DNA of 64,000 nt, taken from Anolis sagrei (taxonomy: Eukaryota; Chordata; Lepidosauria; Squamata; Anolidae). The stretch is from the NCBI RefSeq assembly GCF_037176765.1, contig NC_090034.1, positions 91,163,000 through 91,226,999 of the forward strand. Direction: 5' to 3'. Both the position numbers and the translations under genes were made by a program. This document shows, piece after piece, positions 12,101-22,616 of this stretch. The notes below the pieces were generated by a model, which saw nothing but the letters and a program-made list of their open reading frames with translations, did no database searches and had not been told where the DNA came from. Each line of letters opens with the position of its first letter. Position 1 is the first letter of the stretch.

Positions 12101-13531
12101 TAAGAGTAAAGTTGTTTCTTTTTCCTCTTGCCTGTGTCTTTTGCATGGGACCTGGCTAAAATCCGCTTCTGTACAACAAACAGCACACTGAGTATAAGAT
12201 ATTTGTAAACTCTTGTCTGTTTGAGGTAGTTGTGAATGTTTCAATTGGCCACCTTTCTCCCACCCTGGACATTCCACAGATATATAAACCTAATTTTCCT
12301 AGTTTCCAACAGACCTCACAACCTCTGAGGATGCCTGCCATAGATGCAGGCAAAATGTCAGTAGAGAATGCTTCTGGAATATGGCCATAGAGCCTGGATA
12401 ATCCACAATGACACAGTGTTTCATCCCTCTTTTTCAACTACATACATATGTTTATTTTCAGTGCTCTGGCCTTCCTTTTTAGGATTGAGCAGAAGCCCAA
12501 CAATGTCCACATTAAGAAGCATGTTTGGGAAGCCACCCTCTCTCAGAAGGCTGCCAAATCTTCATAAGAAAACCCTGTGGTAGGTTTGCCTTAGGGTTAC
12601 CTAAGTCAGAAACAACTTGAAGGCACACAATAAGAAGAACCACAGGTCTTGGGCCTCTGGGTATATAAAATGTATGAGTTTCTATGCATTGGTGTGAGAA
12701 GTACAAATATAATAAATTGATTTATTTTAGAAAAAACATGGTATTTCTCACAAATTCCTAACATGAGCAAGCTTAGAAAAATTTGCAGCGTTACAATCAA
12801 TTATTTAAAAGGAAAATGTTAGGGTAAGACAAATCACTCAGACACACGTATGCAGAAACAGACCACGGAGGACTGACACTGCATTCCTATCGGACAAAGA
12901 ACATTGATCAATAGCTCTAAAGATAAGAGCATAATATGAAAATAATGAATGATTTGCATCCAAAATCAGCCACCATAGAGCAAGGTCTGCCTCTTAAAAT
13001 TATACAAATGAGAAGGAATGTGATATTTTGATCATTTCTCCTTAATCTCTTTCTTCATTGGAATGCTTGGAACAAGCAACTTAGCCAATTTAGCATTTTA
13101 TTCCTGTATTATTGATGAGTAGGAAATTTTTGCAATGTTGACCTTGTAATTCTAAGCAGGAACAAGCATGAGATTTTACCATAGTCCGTAGAACAGTGAT
13201 TCTCAATCTGTCGATCCCCAGATGTTTTGGCCTTCAACTCCCATAAATCCTAACAGCTGGTAAACTGGCTGGGATTTCTGGGAGTTGTAGGCCAAAACAC
13301 CTGGGGACCCACAGGTTGAGAACCACTGATGTAGAACTTGGCTGTAGGGATGGGAAAAACCTGTCATCTTTGCTTTCACCCACCTTCACATGTTGCACAC
13401 CTTAATAAATCCTGGTTAGAAAGGGATTGAAGTGACCTCCTACCCATCCTTCCCTACTCACCTGTGGATGGATTTGGAATACAGAGAAGGACAGAAGCTT
13501 CCAGCAGGAGGCACACCTGTGTCAACCTCAT
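2748..13531 (-). CDS. NKp30 (NCR3)-like receptor with IgV, IgC1 and charged transmembrane segment, five exons
   Basis: Coding exons, in transcript order, are 13531-13462, 9349-9011, 6454-6170, 4277-4176 and 2803-2748. All four introns have GT-AG ends and all junctions are phase 1, so the reading frame is continuous for about 283 residues. The layout is a signal peptide (about 1-23), a V-type Ig domain (24-136, cysteines 50 and 116, Trp68), a C1-type Ig domain (137-231, cysteines 160 and 214, Trp174), and a membrane segment from about 244 to 271 with Lys251 near its outer end. A short basic tail follows. The end of the V domain (GLGEVRGNG) resembles the NKp30 stretch GLGVGTGNG. NKp30 pairs through a membrane arginine with CD3-zeta or FcR-gamma; a similar pairing through Lys251 is inference. 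The extra C1 domain is unlike mammalian NKp30. Other V-C1 proteins (B7-H6-like, tapasin-like) are alternatives. Confidence 0.75.
3102..3421 (-). mobile_element. Sauria-type SINE
   Basis: Full-length copy on the minus strand: tRNA-like head near 3420, body, and BovB-like tail (GACTTAATGTCAAGGGG in sense). The flanks carry related ATGCCAT sequences, a likely target duplication. Confidence 0.8.
3422..4175. other. Intron 4 of the NKp30-like gene, no repeat recognised
   Basis: Unique-looking AT-rich sequence between the membrane exon and the SINE. Confidence 0.4.
4176..4277 (-). CDS. Exon 4 of the NKp30-like gene: connecting peptide and transmembrane segment with lysine
   Basis: 102 nt, phase 1 to phase 1, from a TATCCTTCTAG acceptor to a GTACAG donor. 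It encodes EPQLQSCLTSSA and then the membrane stretch IEILNLLKIGTIFSITIGFL. The LLKxG pattern resembles the LLLRAGF of NKp30 and the LLLKVAGF of TCR-alpha. A basic residue there normally pairs with acidic residues of ITAM-bearing adaptors. The cysteine in the connecting peptide could form a disulphide. Both points are inference. Confidence 0.7.
4278..5014. other. Intron 3 of the NKp30-like gene, no named feature
   Basis: No repeat or exon recognised. The short open frames here have no support. Confidence 0.4.
5015..6025 (+). mobile_element. Non-autonomous hAT-type element with internal 0.28-kb tandem repeats
   Basis: Ends are CAGTGGTTCTCAATC and, inverted, GTTGAGAAACACTG. The 8-bp flanks GCATAGAT and GCATACAC match at six positions. 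Inside, a unit of about 280 bp containing AGTTGTAGTTGCTGGGATTT repeats from about 5250, 5540 and 5815, the last copy being partial. It has no transposase. Confidence 0.75.
6170..6454 (-). CDS. Exon 3 of the NKp30-like gene: IgC1 domain
   Basis: 285 nt, phase 1 to phase 1. I chose the acceptor with the long pyrimidine run (TTCTCCTTCCTGCAG) over a nearer AG because only it keeps phase 1 and supplies the A-strand (RPSHPIIFLQ). The C1 signature is clear: TLVCRTHGFYPASVQLTW near the start and ASYTCNVEHPSL near the end, as in MHC and tapasin C1 domains. A sequon NWT lies in the middle. The donor is GTGAGT. Taken alone this exon could be mistaken for an MHC alpha-3 or beta-2 domain, but its neighbours argue against that. 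Confidence 0.85.
6752..7220. mobile_element. Penelope-like element fragment with an internal strand switch
   Basis: From 6752 to about 7120 the terminal and 3' untranslated sequence lies in minus orientation (GCTGTATGGCCATGTTCC, CATCCTCAGAGGTTGTGAAG). From about 7130 the plus strand encodes REAIEIHKHVDNFSRKE, the typical end of the Penelope-like protein. The two parts therefore face each other. Confidence 0.65.
7510..7825 (+). mobile_element. Sauria-type SINE
   Basis: Head GGTGGTGCAGCAGGTTAAAC, body with CCTAGCAGTTCAAAAATATG, and tail GTCAACTAGACTTAATGTCG ending in CTTTACCTTTAC. Diverged, so an older copy. Confidence 0.8.
7908..8190 (+). mobile_element. Short hAT-type element (283 bp) with exact 8-bp target duplication
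   Basis: Inverted ends CAGAGGCGGC and GCCGCCCCTG. Flanked by TGCATGAT at 7900-7907 and 8191-8198. The interior carries, inverted, the same TGGAGTTCAGAATGCTCTTTG segment as the element at 5015-6025. Confidence 0.85.
8199..9010. other. Intron 2 of the NKp30-like gene
   Basis: Mostly unique AT-rich sequence. A degraded SINE tail fragment (GATGAGCACCAACCCCCAGA) lies near 8718. Confidence 0.4.
9011..9349 (-). CDS. Exon 2 of the NKp30-like gene: IgV domain
   Basis: 339 nt, phase 1 to phase 1, between a CTCTCCCAG acceptor and a GTAAGA donor. The domain begins FSANFSVVQFPSEVV. It has the V-fold marks: cysteine in TLNCAF, tryptophan in MSWF, the late-strand motif LEDAGRYTC, and a closing G-strand (GNGVNLQV). 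Possible N-glycosylation sites are NFS, NIT, NIS and NVS. The GLGxxxGNG ending is the strongest link to NKp30. It is an intact open reading frame with no stop. Confidence 0.85.
9516..9872 (+). mobile_element. hAT-type short element, CAGGGGTCCTC family
   Basis: Inverted ends CAGGGGTCCTCACAC and AGACCCCTG. The flanks are ATATAGAT and ATCTAGAT (8 bp, one difference). Related copies lie at 9881-10695, 51979-52339 and 58962-59317. Confidence 0.8.
9881..10695 (+). mobile_element. Older hAT-type element of the same family, interrupted by a LINE fragment
   Basis: Diverged ends CAAGGTGCCTCAAACCC and GGGACCCCTG with flanks ATCTAGAT and ATCTAGAA. The middle (about 10060-10520) does not belong to the family and encodes LINE-like residues. 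Confidence 0.65.
10060..10520 (+). mobile_element. Non-LTR retrotransposon C-terminal fragment nested in the hAT element
   Basis: Encodes WMACHEGLTSGANQEWATWK then SLNRLRSGVGRSKDKLTKW, a pattern seen at the C-terminus of some LINE polyproteins. It ends in AATTTATGCAATGC and an A-rich run. The clade is uncertain. Confidence 0.5.
10704..11422. other. Intron 1 of the NKp30-like gene, no named feature
   Basis: Nothing recognised on either strand. Confidence 0.4.
11431..11958 (+). mobile_element. hAT-type palindromic element (528 bp) with perfect 8-bp target duplication
   Basis: Flanked by CTATTTAC at 11423-11430 and 11959-11966. Ends TAGGCCTGGG and, inverted, CCAGCCCTA. The interior is AT-rich with many AACGAAACGA-type words on both strands, so a transcript would fold back on itself. 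Confidence 0.85.
12190..12420 (+). mobile_element. Penelope-like element terminal fragment
   Basis: Shares the 3' untranslated region and end (CTCTGAGGATGCCTGCCATA, ATGCAGGC, CTTCTGGAATATGGCCATA) with the copies at 6752, 32822, 52628 and 57434. Confidence 0.65.
12421..13185. other. Intron 1 of the NKp30-like gene, no named feature
   Basis: Nothing recognised. Confidence 0.4.
13194..13328 (+). mobile_element. Palindromic short hAT-type element (135 bp)
   Basis: Ends CAGTGATTCTCAATC and GTTGAGAACCACTG. The interior is a near-perfect inverted repeat around GGTAAACTGGCTGGG. Flanks CCGTAGAA and ATGTAGAA share six of eight bases. A second copy lies at 61260-61394. Confidence 0.75.
13462..13531 (-). 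CDS. Exon 1 of the NKp30-like gene: signal peptide
   Basis: The exon reads MRLTQVCLLLEASVLLCIPN and then PST, with one leftover base. It ends at a clean GTGAGT donor. The hydrophobic core is typical of a cleaved signal peptide. The leftover base plus the first two bases of the V exon gives alanine, so the frame carries across. The upstream 5' untranslated region and promoter are not recognisable. The assignment depends on the good donor and phase match, as the next exon lies 4.1 kb away. Confidence 0.7.
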
Positions 13532-15880
13532 CCTTGAAAGTAGCTCAGCTTTGCTGATCACAAATGACTGAGGTCCCCTCCACAAAAGTGAAAGAGACTA
13601 GAGAGTCACATGAAGGGAAACCTAACTGTCCCACTTAACCAAGCTCTCCAAAAACCAGTTGCTGTATCATTAGAGCAACTAATGGTATCTGCCCCCTAAG
13701 TCAAGATGGACACCCCAAATGTCAGGGTCAAAACTTCAGGTTGAAAACTTGATGTTACACATAAAATTGCCAGGACAAAATTTGGAGATGGCTTCTATTT
13801 TGAATGGTTGTGAAGGAGAAGACATTTCAATGGGTGGTGTTTGTAACTTTGGTTGCATGACTTGGAGAATTGGGAACCCATACCATAAATGCTTGACGTT
13901 TTTTTCTTTCAAGGTCCAAATTGCGGTGAATCCTTTTTTTAGGCCAGCTGTATATTTAGAAAAAAACTATTATTCCTGGGTTTCAGAAACAAACTAGATC
14001 CAACCTAGCATCTTATGGTTATGCAACTGAGGCTTCATCTACACTGCCATATAATGCAGTTTCATAATGCAATTTACCAGCATTAAACTGCATTATATGG
14101 CCCTGGGAAACAAAATGAAATTCTTCTTACTGCATTGTCTTGGTTCCTGAGACAAAGGCCCCTTCTACACAGCTGTATAAAATCCACATTGAACAGGATT
14201 ATATGACAATGTGGACTCATATAACCCAGTTCAAAGCAGATATTGTGGTTTAGGGGCCTTGATATTCTGGGTTATATGAGTATGTTTAAGGGCCAAAAAT
14301 TAATGATGTTGGGTTCTGTATCTTTAAGAGGATGCCATATGAGACAGCTAAAAGGAAGAGTTTCACTTCTTGCAGAAGAAGGTTAATGTAAAAACATCAT
14401 ATTTTGCAAAGCAAAAGAGAGAGAGAGAGAGAGAAGAGGACATTTACTAACTGACAACTTCAAACCACCGATCATTAGGATGACTCTCACTTTAATTTCC
14501 CCTTCTATACAAGCTCTGAATCTTCATGATGGTCTGAGAGCAGTGTCAGGGGAATCCAAGGTAAGGTGACCAACATCCAACCTAAATCCTGTTTCTTTCT
14601 AAGCTTTCAATGGAGCAGCAATGCAGGGGCAGCTTCAATGAGAAGAGGGCAGCAGGCATTTTAAAAATTCACAAGTATTTTTTAAAAGCTTGCAAAGGGC
14701 GCATATTCAGGAATAGGAAACATAATGTAATCCTAAATGTGTAGTAGGGCCTTGTTGGTTCCTGTAAACATGTGCCAGAAAAACATTAGACTGATGGGAA
14801 TAGATAATTTCAGTGACACAACTCAGAATTATTTTCCTCCAATTCAAAGTGGGGGTTTTCTTAGAGCCATTCCATCACAGCCCTATAAACCAGAATATCA
14901 CGGCAGATAATCTGAGTGGACTCAGATATCTGGGTTATCTGAGTCCACACTGCCATATAATCCAGTTCAGTGTGGATTTTATACAGCTGTGTGGAAGAGA
15001 CCAAAGTCTGAGCTTTCCTAGTGAGGTATAATAAATTATCCTAGGCTAGGTGGAATTATTTCTTTTAAAAATAACAATTATTGTGATTTTTCAAGTTGTA
15101 GTTTTATGTCAATATCTGGCCCTGTCTAGACTGGCCATTTAGTGCGGTTTTAAACCAGAATTAAAGAAATGTAATCATTCACTGTGTGGATGATTACATA
15201 GAAAGTCCTGGAACGAGTTTGAGACCCATATGCTGGTGATTTCATATAGCACAGAGCACTGATGCGCGTTAAGACCTTTCTCTTGTGTGCTTTAGTGGGA
15301 GTTTGTTGTTTAGCCGGCACAGTTTAAAGCTAGCTTTCAACTGCATGAAATAGTCAGTGTATTTGGGGAATATGAGTGTCTTCTTTTGGGATGTTTGTGG
15401 CCACTGAATCAGTGCCAGAGGGAACTCCCTATCCATGTCGCTCCCTGCAAATTTGCCTCGCTTGCATCATGCTCCTTTGATTTCTGCAGTTCTCAACAAT
15501 GTGCCCTGAAATCAATTCCCACAGAGTGAGCGGTTTTATCTTGGGTGGTGTTAAAAGCCCAAACAGACCATGTTGATTTGCCATCTTTAGCCTCCTCCCT
15601 TGAAAAATTCTAACAGGGTGGGGATGCAGAACATTTGGTGTTAGCCATTAGTCAGGCCTTTAAAAAAGGACAGTGAAACATTTATTAGTTATCAGCATTA
15701 ATATCAGGATGTATGATTTAAATGAGTAATAACAGATAAGGGGAAACCCAATATTTTCTCTGTACACAACTGATCTGTGGAGCACGAGTCTATTCACTGT
15801 GGAAAATGGTTCTCATTTAACCACAATTTTTCCATCCTGTGGAATCCTGGGATTTATAGTTTGGAGGGGCCCTGGGCTCC
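13532..15880. other. 5' flank of the NKp30-like gene with MITE-like palindromes
   Basis: Contains copies of a palindromic short element with the words CTACACTGCCATATAATGCAG (14037 on), CACAGCTGTATAAAATCCAC (14166-14290) and CCACACTGCCATATAATCC (14945). Related copies lie at 43143, 45020, 45920, 46053 and 48597. A (GA)n run lies near 14410. No exon recognised. Confidence 0.5.
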
Positions 15881-15959
15881 AAATTCCAAAATGCCAATCT
15901 CCTGATCTCACATGATGGAAGCATTGCAGAAGCAACAACAACAATAAATCCTGAGCAGA

Positions 15960-16795
15960 AAAGAAAACTAGCAAAAGAAGACTCTCCATGGACAGGTCCT
16001 GGGGAAAATTGAGAGCAAATTTGACAAGGAAGAAACATGGATGTAGCTCACAAATGAAAAAGGAGACTGAGGGCCTGATTCTTGTTGCCCAAGAACAAGC
16101 AATTAGGACCAATGCCAACAAAGCCAGAATTGAAAAGTCGATTACATATTCCAAGTGTAGACTCTGCAAGAAAGCAGGCAAAATGATGGATTGCATACTC
16201 AGCTGTTGCAAGAAGATTGTGCAGACAGACTATAAGCAGAGACAATACTGGTGGAATCGCAAGCCTGAAAAAGGTTACAAAAAAAGAACACGTCAAACTA
16301 TTCTGGGACATCTGAATTCAGACTGACAGAGTTTTGGAACACAATACTCTTGACCTCACAATTGTGTGTGTGTGTGGGGGGGGGGGGGGGGAAATGGATT
16401 GTCAATGTTGCAATCTCAGGTGACTGCAGAGCTGATGAGAAACAACTCGAAAAGCTGACACAATATAAGGATTCAGAGATAGAACTGTAAAGACTCTGGC
16501 ACACGCCAGTCAAGGGGGTCCCATTAGGGATTAGCACACTGGGTGCAGTTCCTAAAACCTTGGCCTGCACTTAAAAACAATTGGTGCTAATAAAATTACC
16601 ATCTGTCAGCTGCAAAGGGCCACCCTATTTAGATCTGCATGCATTATTTGCCAATACATCACACAATCCTAGACACTTGGGAAGTATCCGACGTGTGATC
16701 AAAAGCCAGCATGGTGATCTTGTTTGCTGTGTACTAATCTTTTTGTGCATCAAATAATAATAATAATAATCATCATCATCATCACAACAACAGAC
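15960..16795 (+). mobile_element. Non-LTR retrotransposon 3' end (R4-like)
   Basis: Encodes KKETEGLILVAQEQAIRTNA, then SKCRLCKKAGK and TDYKQRQYWW, with a CxxC pattern as in the R4-type C-terminus. The 3' untranslated part includes CAGCTGCAAAGGGCCACCC and ends in a (TAA)n run near 16757. Related 3' ends lie on the minus strand at 56290 and 59525. The clade name is tentative. Confidence 0.6.
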
Positions 16796-17270
16796 TGATT
16801 CTCAGTTTTATTTATTTATTATTCTATATTGAATGCATAAAGAAAAAGAAAAAGCAATGAAACTACAGCATGGAGTGAGCAAATTGGTAATTTGAAAACA
16901 CTGGCCTGAATTCTGTTGCTACGCCTAACTGGAAAATACCCATTGAACTGATGAGATTCATTTATGTGCTGGCTTATCATTTTATAATTGAACATTAAGG
17001 AAAAGTAATCAGCAGTAAATAACCCTACAACTGTTGTACTAAATGCAGTAGCATTGGATTTATGTTATCTAAAACTATAATTATTTGAATTTATACATAC
17101 ATTCCAAAAAAGAATGGAGCTCAGTGATTTTTTTGAGATGGAAAAATATGTAGAATTGGAATATATGTTTTAAAATTACTTTATTTAAAGTCAAATTTAA
17201 AGTTATTAATTTTAAAAAGAGAAGACAGAGTTAGTATACGAACTGGAAGTAATGTCTCACTTCTGTTTAT
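16796..17270. other. AT-rich, nothing recognised
   Basis: No repeat or gene that I can name. Confidence 0.4.
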
Positions 17271-17275
17271 AAAAT

Positions 17276-17695
17276 CATAGAATCATAAAATTGTAGAGTT
17301 GGGAGAGACCTTGTGGGCTATCCGGTCCAACCCCTTGCCAAAAAGCAGGAAAATTGCATTCAAAGCACCCCCAACAGATGGACATCCAGCCTCTGCTTAA
17401 AAGCCTCCAAAGAAGGAGCCTCCATCACACTCCAGGGCAGAGAGTTACACTGGTGAACAGCTCTCATAATTAGGAAGTTCTTCCTAATGTTCAGATGGAA
17501 TCTCCTTTCTTAGTTTGAAGTTTGATGCCATTGTTCCGCGTCCTAGTCTCCAAGGCAGCAGAAAACAAGCTTGCTCCCTCCTCCCTATGACTTCCCCTCA
17601 CATATTTATACATGTCCATCATGTCTCCTCTCAGCCTTCTCTTCTAGAGGTTAAATATGCCCAGCTCTTTAAGCCACCCCTGTTTACTTAACTTA
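17276..17695 (-). mobile_element. CR1 LINE 3' fragment
   Basis: Carries the standard CR1 3' end words ATCATAGAATCATA and GGAGAGACCTTGTGG, then the C-terminal coding part in reverse. The frame is broken. Confidence 0.8.
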
Positions 17696-17819
17696 GTGTT
17701 ATAGGTGTAGCGTTTAGTGTTTCAATGTATTCTACTTTAACCTTTAGTCTTCTGTTAGTTGTGCAAACATGTATACTTGTTACTCACTCTGTTTCTCATT
17801 GTTGCTCAATGTCGTCTAA

Positions 17820-17940
17820 ATGTTAAATAGTAATAATAATTAATAAGAACAACAACAATAATGATAATTTTATTTCTTACTTGCCTCTCTTTGACGTGCG
17901 GTACAATACAGTTAAAAACACATCATTATAAGACATTATG
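17820..17940 (-). mobile_element. LINE 3'-end fragment with (TAA)n
   Basis: TTTTATTTCTTACTTGCCTCTC after a TAA/CAA run matches the fragment at 41206-41320. Both are read on the minus strand. Confidence 0.5.
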
Positions 17941-18204
17941 TAAAATGCATATATTAAAATGTGTGTGTGTATGTACACACACACACATACAGAACATGGC
18001 TTGTAATTCATAGTTAATAATTGACTTGGTAGACCTGCCAGAAGAGATGAAGGGAAAAATTGGATATGTATAAGTAGCAGATAATTATAGAAATGTAAAG
18101 GATAGGAAAACAGAAATCATCATAATGTTATGAGAATATATGGAAAAAAATTGTAATAGTGACTTTGGCAATGTTATAATTTACTTACATAACAAAATAA
18201 TATA

Positions 18205-18275
18205 GGGGGGGGGGGAGAAGAGGAGGAGGAGGAGGAGGAGGAGGAGGAGGGGGAGGGGGAGGAAGAAGAAGAAGA
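18205..18275 (+). repeat. (GGA)n/(GAA)n microsatellite
   Basis: A pure purine tract of mixed GGA and GAA units after a G run. Confidence 0.85.
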
Positions 18276-18299
18276 GGAGACAGGCCTTCAATCACCTCT

Positions 18300-19030
18300 T
18301 AAATTTGACAGCTGATTTAGCTGTTGGATCTTATCCACAGATCATTCCACAGTCTTGGGGCATGACAGTTGCCAGTCAGGTGCACGCAAGCATTTTGGAA
18401 TTATAGTGGTATAACTATGTAGTGCAGGTTGATCCCAGGCATCTAGTCTTAATGCTTGGCACAGTTCAGGAGTAGGAACTTTCAGAACCAGGTGGAACAG
18501 AATTGGGACCTCATCACATTGATGAGGCCTTGCATTCCTATTCACCAACCTCCATGGCAAATCGGCGGGGAAATCTCAGCGCCCCACACCCCACCTCGTC
18601 AGCAGCTATGCTTTTCCATCTCACGTGGGAAAGCATTGCCACATGGTTTTCTCCATGCTAGACTAATTGTTCCTAATGGAACATGGGGAGACTCTGTGTT
18701 GCCAGCGCGGCATTGTAGAACACTTGCCATGAATGAGCCACAGAGCCCTGAAAGAGATGAGCCTGTTTTCCATCTCTCTCGCCTAACAATTTTAGCTTAA
18801 TTTTAGAGATGTTAAATTATATTTTTAAGGATATATTCTGTTAGTAATTTTGTGGATTACATTATGTCGTCTTCATTTATGTTCTTTAATTGAGTTGTTA
18901 TTGATTTGTTTATTGATTTGCTTATAAATTACTGTCACCATTGAATGTTTGCCATTGTGTATTTTGCTGTGAGCCACTCTGAGTCCCTTCAAGGAGATAG
19001 GACGGGCTATAAATAACGTTTCATTTCATA
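18300..19030. mobile_element. Degraded L2-type fragments
   Basis: The left part resembles L2 remnants on the minus strand. 18940-19020 matches the plus-strand L2 3' end (GTGAGCCACTCTGAGTCCCT, GGCTATAAATAA). Confidence 0.45.
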
Positions 19031-20200
19031 CATTGCCTGATGGGTGGCATGGGCTCTTTGGTTCAACTGGGGTAGAAGCATCCTACAATGCTGAAATTTA
19101 CTCATATGATGAGGTTCTTGGAGAATGAAACTCATTAAGGGTCAAACAAAAACATCTTATTCCAGTAAGTTGCAAAAGAACATTGGTAAAGCCATCATGC
19201 TGATGAGTTTGACCAAGAACATTGCCCACACTTCTTTTTCTTTTCTTTTTTCCCTTGAGCATATCAGTATAATCCTGTCAAATCTAAAGCTGTCTCCTGT
19301 TATAATGAACCAATTCTTCTTACTTGCTATATGAGGCTTACATTCTACTTTGGTTCCCTTAGGGTAATTCTGGAACCACAGCAATCTTGTTGTAATGGAT
19401 TAACCATTTAACTAAATGAAACTGATGGCAACTATAAATGTGCTAGACAGTAGAAATCCATATAACAACTATCAAACAGGCATGTTTCTCTCTAACTAAA
19501 TTATTTTGAAGTTGTTTTAAAGTGAGGGTTGAAACCAATGTACTTTTTTGAAAAATCCTTCTTAGGCTATCAGCTATCATGTTGTCATGGCCAAAAATAG
19601 AAGTGTGTGTGTGTATCTATATCTATATATACGTATATCTATATCTATATTTCAGTTATCTATATGACAACTTAGAAGGAAGTTCGTTGAATTCAATGGG
19701 ACTTATCTCTAGCTAAATATATATCTCAACCATACAAAGCATGTTTACTTGAAGGTAAGTCCCTCTCCCTCACAACTTCATTGTGGTATATCCTTGATCA
19801 CCCCTGGTATCTGAGAAATGCACTAACCATAGCTAATACCAAAGAAATGCAAAATTAGAAAAAAGAGAAAAGGACACAAATTTGCATCACTTATGTTTTG
19901 ATAGTTTATTGATAGGCAAATTAATATTTACATTTAGAAGCTATAACTATTTGCAAAAATTATAGACAGGTGATCCAATCAACTGCACATGGATATCTTC
20001 AAGGTCTGTTCTTGGACTTCCTTCTTGTTTTGTTTTAATCTTTAATGATCTGGATAATATTTTAAATTGAGGATAAGTTCACATTTGGGGATGTCCTCTG
20101 ATACAATTTTAAACACAATTGTCATTTGAAAATTAAGAAATTTAGCCAGCATCACTGTAATTCAGGGGTAGAGTTATAGTGGTTTTGGTAGTTGCACAGA
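19031..20200. other. No recognised feature
   Basis: Unique-looking sequence with a small (TATATC)n run near 19615-19650. Confidence 0.45.
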
Positions 20201-20202
20201 CA

Positions 20203-20487
20203 GGAGTCCCCGATGGAGTAGTGGGTTAAACCACTGAGCTGCTAAGCTGGTTGACTGAAAGGTCGCAGGTTCGAATCCGGAAAGCGGCATGAGCTTCCGC
20301 TGTCAGCCCCAGTTTATGTCAATCAAGTAGTTCGAAAATATGACCGCACTCCATGCAGTCATGCTGGCCACATGACCTTGGAGGTGTCTACGGACAACGC
20401 TGGCTCTTCGGCTTAGAAATGTAGATGAACACCACACCCCAGAGTCAGACATGACTGGACTTAATATCAGGGGAAAACCTTTACCTA
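20203..20487 (+). mobile_element. Sauria-type SINE
   Basis: Head GGAGTAGTGGGTTAAACC, box-B GGTTCGAATCC, and tail GACATGACTGGACTTAATATC ending ACCTTTACC. It lacks part of the middle. Confidence 0.85.
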
Positions 20488-22610
20488 GCTGCACAGACTT
20501 CCCAAAATGCACAATGCAGTCTGAGCCCTGCCACATGCACAGTGGATGACCTTCTTATAGCAACACCAGAGGCATTCCAAATAGCCAGCTACTGGTTAAA
20601 GAACAATTAGGACAATGTCAAGTTTTTTTTAAAAAAAATGTGTTTTTAAATACATTACAACTGTACCCTCTGTTCGCTTCTGACACAATAAATAAAAATA
20701 ACCATAAAAGAACAAAAATAAAGAAATGGACAGATGTAACTTCAAATAGGCGCCAAAGCAGGACCCCCAACAAATTAGAAGAATTTTTATTTTTGGATTT
20801 GGATAAACTCTAGTAAAAAAAATGAGAAAAAGAACTAAAATCAGTTTCTCACCCATAGCTAACCTATATCATACCTGATTGAGCACTTGGTTTGCAATTT
20901 TTTAAAATACAATTCCCAGATCTTCCCAGACTGCATGGCCAATTTCTAGTCAAAATATATTCTGTTTACAACTGGTACAAGACAGATAACTTTAGAAATC
21001 ACTAGCTGAGTTGCCATGTGAAATGCAAAGCACAGCTCTTGTAATATAATAATAATAATAATAATAATAGCAACAACACTTTATTTTTACCCCACCCCAT
21101 CTCCCTGAGGAGACTCAGAATCACTGAAATGACTATGCAGAACAAGGAGTTTAATCAGACCTTGCCACACAAACTCTACCTTATTTCATCAAATTATTGT
21201 GTATTTTCAAGTCCTCATGGTAACTCTAAAGTGAATGTATGGCAGGATTTTCTTGTCAACATTTTGTTCAGAGGGAGTGTGCCATTGCTGCCAATTGAAT
21301 GCAGTTTTCCTTCTTCTTAGCAGGGGGTTAGACTAGATGGTCCACAAGGTCTCTTCCAACTCTATGATAGAATTATATGATTATATGAGGCTGAGAGAAT
21401 ATGACCTGCCCATAGTCACCCAATGGGTTTCCAAGACAGAGGGCTGATTTGAACTCTGGTCTTTAAAATCCTAGTTCTACACCCAAACCATTATACTACC
21501 CCCTCTCTCTGTAGACACCTGTTGGCTAGGGTGAATCTGCGGCATTTGTTTATAGTGTTTAGCATTTAGAAGTATGTCTGTTTACTCATTTTTGTTCTGT
21601 AACAAGCAATCTAGGGCACATGGGTCTTAAATTTGTATCTTCTTGATTGTGCCACAAATCAGAGGAAGGCGACCAAACATGTACCGACTGCCATTTTCCT
21701 AAGCAGAGAGGTGCCTATGTGGCCGATAAGTTGGCCTAACCTAGATTTTTGTGGTTAGCACAGAACCATGAGATGCAACCTCGACCCCAGTTTAAACTGA
21801 ACTCACCAAAGATGGCCTAGATCTGGTCAAAGATAGATTATCCACAGAGTTCATTCTCAGAAACTCGCCACCATTATCAGAAAATATGGGGCAGCTGAAG
21901 TGCAGGGAGCAGACTGTGCACGTAATGTATTGCCAGTAACATAATTTATGAGTTGCTGCCTTTGGTCATGGTGGTGCAACAAGTCCCAAGTGACAAATAA
22001 AAAAATGAGGTGAAAGAAAGCAAGACCTTTTGAAGCTTTATGACTGAGATCTTGCATCATTTCCTGTTATGGTAATGGGGTGCCATCATTGTGGTTATGT
22101 TTGACAATGTCACACCCACAAATAAACCCCCATCCTTTGCAGACTGGCAGCATCCCAAACTGAAGCATTTCTGAGATAATCAAGATGGGGTTCTTAGGAA
22201 GTGACATACACTGTATTTTCATGATCCTGGGGCACTTGAAGAAAATGGAGCTGGAGAAACACTTCAGTACTGTCTTGACTTAACTGCTTACCTCAATGCA
22301 CCCCACAAATGGAAGAGCACTCCAGATAGAACTGCCCAGCACCCTGAATCTCAGAAATGTTTCAGTGTTCTACTAGGATGAAAATATAAGTTTTGGGTGT
22401 CCTGCTTGGGCATTCATTGCTGAGAGTGGAAGTGTTTAGTCCAATGGATTTCATGGCTCAGAGAGGACTTGAACCTGGTTTCCACAACTTCCAGTCTCAC
22501 AACCTCTTCTTTCAGATGAGTAGTAAAAGAGGAGTCATTTGGCATCCTAAAATGGATAGGGCACTTAATATGACATCCCCAATGGAAACCTAGCTATGGG
22601 ACTTGAATAG
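20488..22610. other. No gene; small LINE remnants
   Basis: A (TAA)n-headed LINE 3' fragment lies near 21046-21125 and a CR1 3' end near 21303-21385 (TAGACTAGATGGTCCACAAG). The rest is unrecognised. Confidence 0.45.
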
Positions 22611-22616
22611 TCTCCT

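Noticed and set aside
20203-20290. tRNA gene
   Set aside because: The box A and box B words are the tRNA-derived head of a SINE and there is no intact cloverleaf.
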